Shown in pieces: positions 5,837 through 8,075 of a stretch of DNA of 8,075 nucleotides (the stretch's first letter is position 1; every line of letters starts with the position of its first letter). The notes below the pieces were generated by a model that ran no database searches, was not told the DNA's origin, and saw only the letters and a program-made list of their open reading frames with translations. This DNA comes from WGMK01 sp044359155 (GTDB lineage Bacteria > Hydrogenedentota > Hydrogenedentia > Hydrogenedentales > JAEUWI01): positions 1 to 8,075 of the forward strand of contig JBIKMR010000204.1 of NCBI GenBank assembly GCA_044359155.1, read 5' to 3'. Both the position numbers and the translations under genes were made by a program.

Positions 5837-7780
5837 ATGGCTGAGAACAATGCGAACAAAGATGCCGCGATGGAAATGGCGGAGGCCGCGCGCGATAGCG
5901 AGTGGAAGCTGCCGAGCTTTACTGCGGAGATGTTCCGTGGAAGTTTCCGTTGGGACCTGCTGCATCCGTATCCCGAGCAGGACGCTGAAGACAAGCGCAT
6001 CGGCGATGAGTTAATCGCCAAGGTGCGTGAAGTGATGGAACTTCACGACCCGATTAAGCTGGACGAAGACGGCGTTTTCCCCAAGGAAACGCTGGATCGC
6101 CTTGCTGCCATCGGCATCTTCGGCATGAAGATTTCCAAGGACTACGGCGGCTTGGGCCTCACCCAGTGGAACTATGCGCGCTTGCTGCGTTTCATGGGCA
6201 GCTATTGCCAGACCACGGTGACCTATGTATCCGCGCACCAATCCATCGGCGTGCCGCAGCCGCTGAAGTTGTTCGGAACACCCGAGCAGAAGAAGAAGTT
6301 CTTGCCGCGCTTGGCCGCAGGCGCGATCAGCGCGTTTGCTTTGACCGAGCCGAACGTGGGCTCTGACCCGGCGAAGATGGGCACCACAGCCATTCCGTCT
6401 GAAGACGGCACCTATTACCTGGTGAACGGCACGAAGCTGTGGTGTACGAATGGTCCCGATTCCGAGCTGATGGTGGTGATGGCGCAGACCCCTGCGCTGG
6501 TGAAGAACGGCAAAGAGATCAAGCAGATTTCCACCTTCGTGGTCGAAACGAATTCCCCCGGCATTGAGATCGTTCACCGTTGCAGCTTCATGGGTTTGCG
6601 CGGCCTGAGCAATGGCCTTATCACTTTCACCAACGTGAAGGTGCCTGCTGAGAACATTATTGGCAAGCCGGGCATGGGCCTGAAGATTGCCCTCACTACG
6701 CTAAACGCTGGCCGCTTGGGCATTCCCGCCGCGAGCACCGGCACGCTTGCCGGGCTGATCGAGCCCATAAAATGGTGGGTTACCGAGCGTGAGCAGTGGG
6801 GCGTGCCGATTGGCAAGCACCAGTCCATCAGCCGCAAGATTGCCAACATGGCTTCCGACGTGTTCGCCATGGACGCGCTGGTCTACATTGCCTGTTCGTT
6901 TGCGGACCGCGCGAATGCGGACATCCGCCTGGAAGCGGCCGCCGCGAAGTACTTCTGCACGGAGACCTCGCACCGCGTGCTGGATGATCTCATCCAGGTG
7001 CGTGGCGGTCGCGGCTACGAAACCGACATGTCGCTCTACCATCGCGGCGAACGTCCGATGCCGGTGCACCGCTTCTTCCGCGATGGCCGCGTGGGCCGTA
7101 TCTTCGAAGGCTCCAGCGAAGTGATGCACCTTATCATGGCGCGCGAAGCCATGGACACGCACTTTAAGCTGGTGATGCCGCTGATGATGCCGAAGCCGGG
7201 CCAGAAGGAGAGCAAGGCTTCCCTTATCTGGAACGCTTTCAAGTTCTACTCGAAGTGGTATCCCTCGCTGTATATGCCGGCCAGCACGGACTTCAACACG
7301 AAGCACCTGGACGCCGCAGGGCAGGAACACCTGGCCTACGCCACGCGCGCTTGCAAGCGCCTGGCCAAGTCCTTGTTCCACACCATGGCCAAGTTCGGTC
7401 CCAAGCTGGAATTTGAACAGCTGCTTCTGGGCAACTTCGTCGAGATTGGCGTGGACCTCTTCGTGATGGGCTGCGTGTTGGCGAAGGCGGAGAAGCTGCT
7501 GGCGCAGAACCCCAAGGACAAGACCCCGCAGGAACTGGCCGACCTGTTCTGCCGCAACGCCCGCGAGCGCATCGAGATGAACTTCTTCAAGGTGAAGAAC
7601 AACCACAACAAGTTGTTCAACAAATCCGCGAAGTCCTTCATGGAAGGCAAGTACGACTGGATGGGTTCCGACATCTTCGGCGACCTGCCCGCCGCCTATC
7701 GCGATTGGGAAAGCAAGCAGCCCAAGACCCAGGCCCGCGAAGACTACGGCCTCGAAGCCACCCCGAGCCAGCAGGCGTAA
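5837..7780 (+). CDS. Acyl-CoA dehydrogenase, long form with C-terminal helical domain
   Basis: A 647-aa FAD enzyme that introduces the alpha,beta double bond in acyl-CoA and passes electrons to ETF, in fatty-acid or related acyl-CoA catabolism in the cytoplasm. The N-terminal helical domain is at about 50-165. The middle beta domain carries 'FALTEPNVGSD' (167-177, FAD/substrate signature) and 'LWCTNG' (201-206). The C-terminal helical domain carries 'QVRGGRGYETD' (387-397) and 'RDGRVGRIFEGSSEVM' (415-430), where E424 is in the position of the catalytic base. Residues 398-408 ('SLYHRGERPMP' region) are an extra loop relative to the 380-aa enzymes. Residues about 440-647 are an additional helical region, as in very-long-chain and other long-form dehydrogenases. 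It is single in its transcription unit: it has its own promoter and a terminator 23 bp after its stop. Chain-length preference cannot be read from the sequence. Confidence 0.93.
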   Translation: MAENNANKDAAMEMAEAARDSEWKLPSFTAEMFRGSFRWDLLHPYPEQDAEDKRIGDELIAKVREVMELHDPIKLDEDGVFPKETLDRLAAIGIFGMKISKDYGGLGLTQWNYARLLRFMGSYCQTTVTYVSAHQSIGVPQPLKLFGTPEQKKKFLPRLAAGAISAFALTEPNVGSDPAKMGTTAIPSEDGTYYLVNGTKLWCTNGPDSELMVVMAQTPALVKNGKEIKQISTFVVETNSPGIEIVHRCSFMGLRGLSNGLITFTNVKVPAENIIGKPGMGLKIALTTLNAGRLGIPAASTGTLAGLIEPIKWWVTEREQWGVPIGKHQSISRKIANMASDVFAMDALVYIACSFADRANADIRLEAAAAKYFCTETSHRVLDDLIQVRGGRGYETDMSLYHRGERPMPVHRFFRDGRVGRIFEGSSEVMHLIMAREAMDTHFKLVMPLMMPKPGQKESKASLIWNAFKFYSKWYPSLYMPASTDFNTKHLDAAGQEHLAYATRACKRLAKSLFHTMAKFGPKLEFEQLLLGNFVEIGVDLFVMGCVLAKAEKLLAQNPKDKTPQELADLFCRNARERIEMNFFKVKNNHNKLFNKSAKSFMEGKYDWMGSDIFGDLPAAYRDWESKQPKTQAREDYGLEATPSQQA

Positions 7781-7803
7781 GCGCCTCTGCCCAAATTTTG
7801 CCG

Positions 7804-7841
7804 ACGGGGCACCGCGATTCTCGCGGTGCCCCGTTTCATTT
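7804..7841 (+). terminator. Factor-independent terminator of the acyl-CoA dehydrogenase gene
   Basis: A perfect 13-bp stem (7804-7816 with 7822-7834, core GGGGCACCGCG/CGCGGTGCCCC) closes a 5-nt loop ATTCT and runs into the T-rich tail TTTCATTT (7834-7841). It begins 23 bp after the stop codon and lies 26 bp before the next gene, so the downstream PIN gene is probably transcribed from elsewhere. Confidence 0.9.
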
Positions 7842-7867
7842 GCGCTGCATACCTGATAAGTCGCACC

Positions 7868-8075
7868 ATGTATCCCATGAAGCGCGTCTACATTGAAACC
7901 ACCATCGTTAGCTATTTGGCAGCTTTCCCCAGTGGCAATATCGTTGCCGCAGCGCACCAGCATATAACGCATGAATGGTGGAAACTGCGGAGTGAATATG
8001 AGCTTTGCACATCCGCATTGGTGCATAAGGAGGCTGGGCAGGGCGATAGTTCTGCGGCGGCACGCCGCTTGGACA
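7868..8075 (+). CDS. PIN-domain (VapC-like) protein, N-terminal part (3' end outside window)
   Basis: Only 69 codons are present and the frame is open to the window end. 'MKRVYIETTIVSYLAAFPSG' (residues 4-23) matches the first strand and helix of a PIN ribonuclease-like domain. In this subgroup the first acidic residue is Glu (E9) rather than the usual Asp. 'ELCTSALVHKEAGQGD' (45-60) matches the second conserved region, with E56 as probable metal ligand. Such proteins are often toxins of type II toxin-antitoxin pairs acting as RNases. No antitoxin gene lies upstream, since the 87-bp gap is filled by a terminator. A partner, if any, must be downstream. Start: ATG 7868 or ATG 7877, with no good Shine-Dalgarno for either. 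By eye the base composition is less GC-rich than the preceding gene, which fits a mobile module. Confidence 0.75.
   Translation, partial: MYPMKRVYIETTIVSYLAAFPSGNIVAAAHQHITHEWWKLRSEYELCTSALVHKEAGQGDSSAAARRLD

Noticed and set aside
6701..8026. 441-aa minus-strand open frame opposite the acyl-CoA dehydrogenase
   Set aside because: It is a His/Gly-rich translation typical of the antisense strand of a GC-rich gene, it runs across the terminator and the PIN gene start, and it has no recognisable motif.
1..8075. tRNA or rRNA genes
   Set aside because: No cloverleaf with a TTCRA-type arm or rRNA-like stretch was seen in the non-coding gaps, which are all short and accounted for.

Overview
The window looks like a GC-rich bacterial chromosome carrying accessory polysaccharide and catabolic genes. 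Three things recall Planctomycetota, Hydrogenedentota or a related PVC-type lineage: a Tat-exported sugar isomerase, a heparinase-like lyase next to an O-antigen-ligase-type enzyme, and a long acyl-CoA dehydrogenase. That placement is an impression from gene content and cannot be settled from 8 kb.

Positions 1-4432 (+ strand) hold a tight, probably co-transcribed cell-surface polysaccharide block. It contains the C-terminal part of a heparinase II/III-family protein (cut by the window edge), an overlapping gene for an O-antigen ligase/Wzy-type membrane protein with a large TPR-like C-terminal half, and, 12 bp later, a small membrane-anchored protein of unknown function. The lyase would trim or degrade polymer and the ligase would join or polymerise glycan at the periplasmic face. 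The small protein may be an accessory part. Inside the ligase gene is a palindromic repeat (about 2257-2346) read through in frame.

Positions 4433-4707 are intergenic. They hold a 197-bp palindromic, MITE-like element with 18-bp terminal inverted repeats (17 of 18 matching), followed directly by a factor-independent terminator for the convergent gene. The element and the repeat inside the ligase gene share an identical 13-bp word within a longer similar module, so the genome probably has a related family of dispersed palindromic repeats.

Positions 4708-5643 (- strand) encode a Tat-signal sugar phosphate isomerase/epimerase-like TIM-barrel protein. Positions 5644-5836 are a divergent regulatory region with a strong sigma-70-like extended -10 promoter, a 12-bp palindrome in its spacer and a 10-bp inverted repeat flanking the whole promoter. 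This promoter drives a 647-aa acyl-CoA dehydrogenase (5837-7780) that ends in a very clear terminator (7804-7841). The window closes with the first 69 codons of a PIN-domain (VapC-like) protein.

No wholly new system is evident. The most interesting signals are the repeat captured inside the ligase reading frame, its sequence link to the intergenic element, and the symmetrical operator-like layout around the acyl-CoA dehydrogenase promoter.
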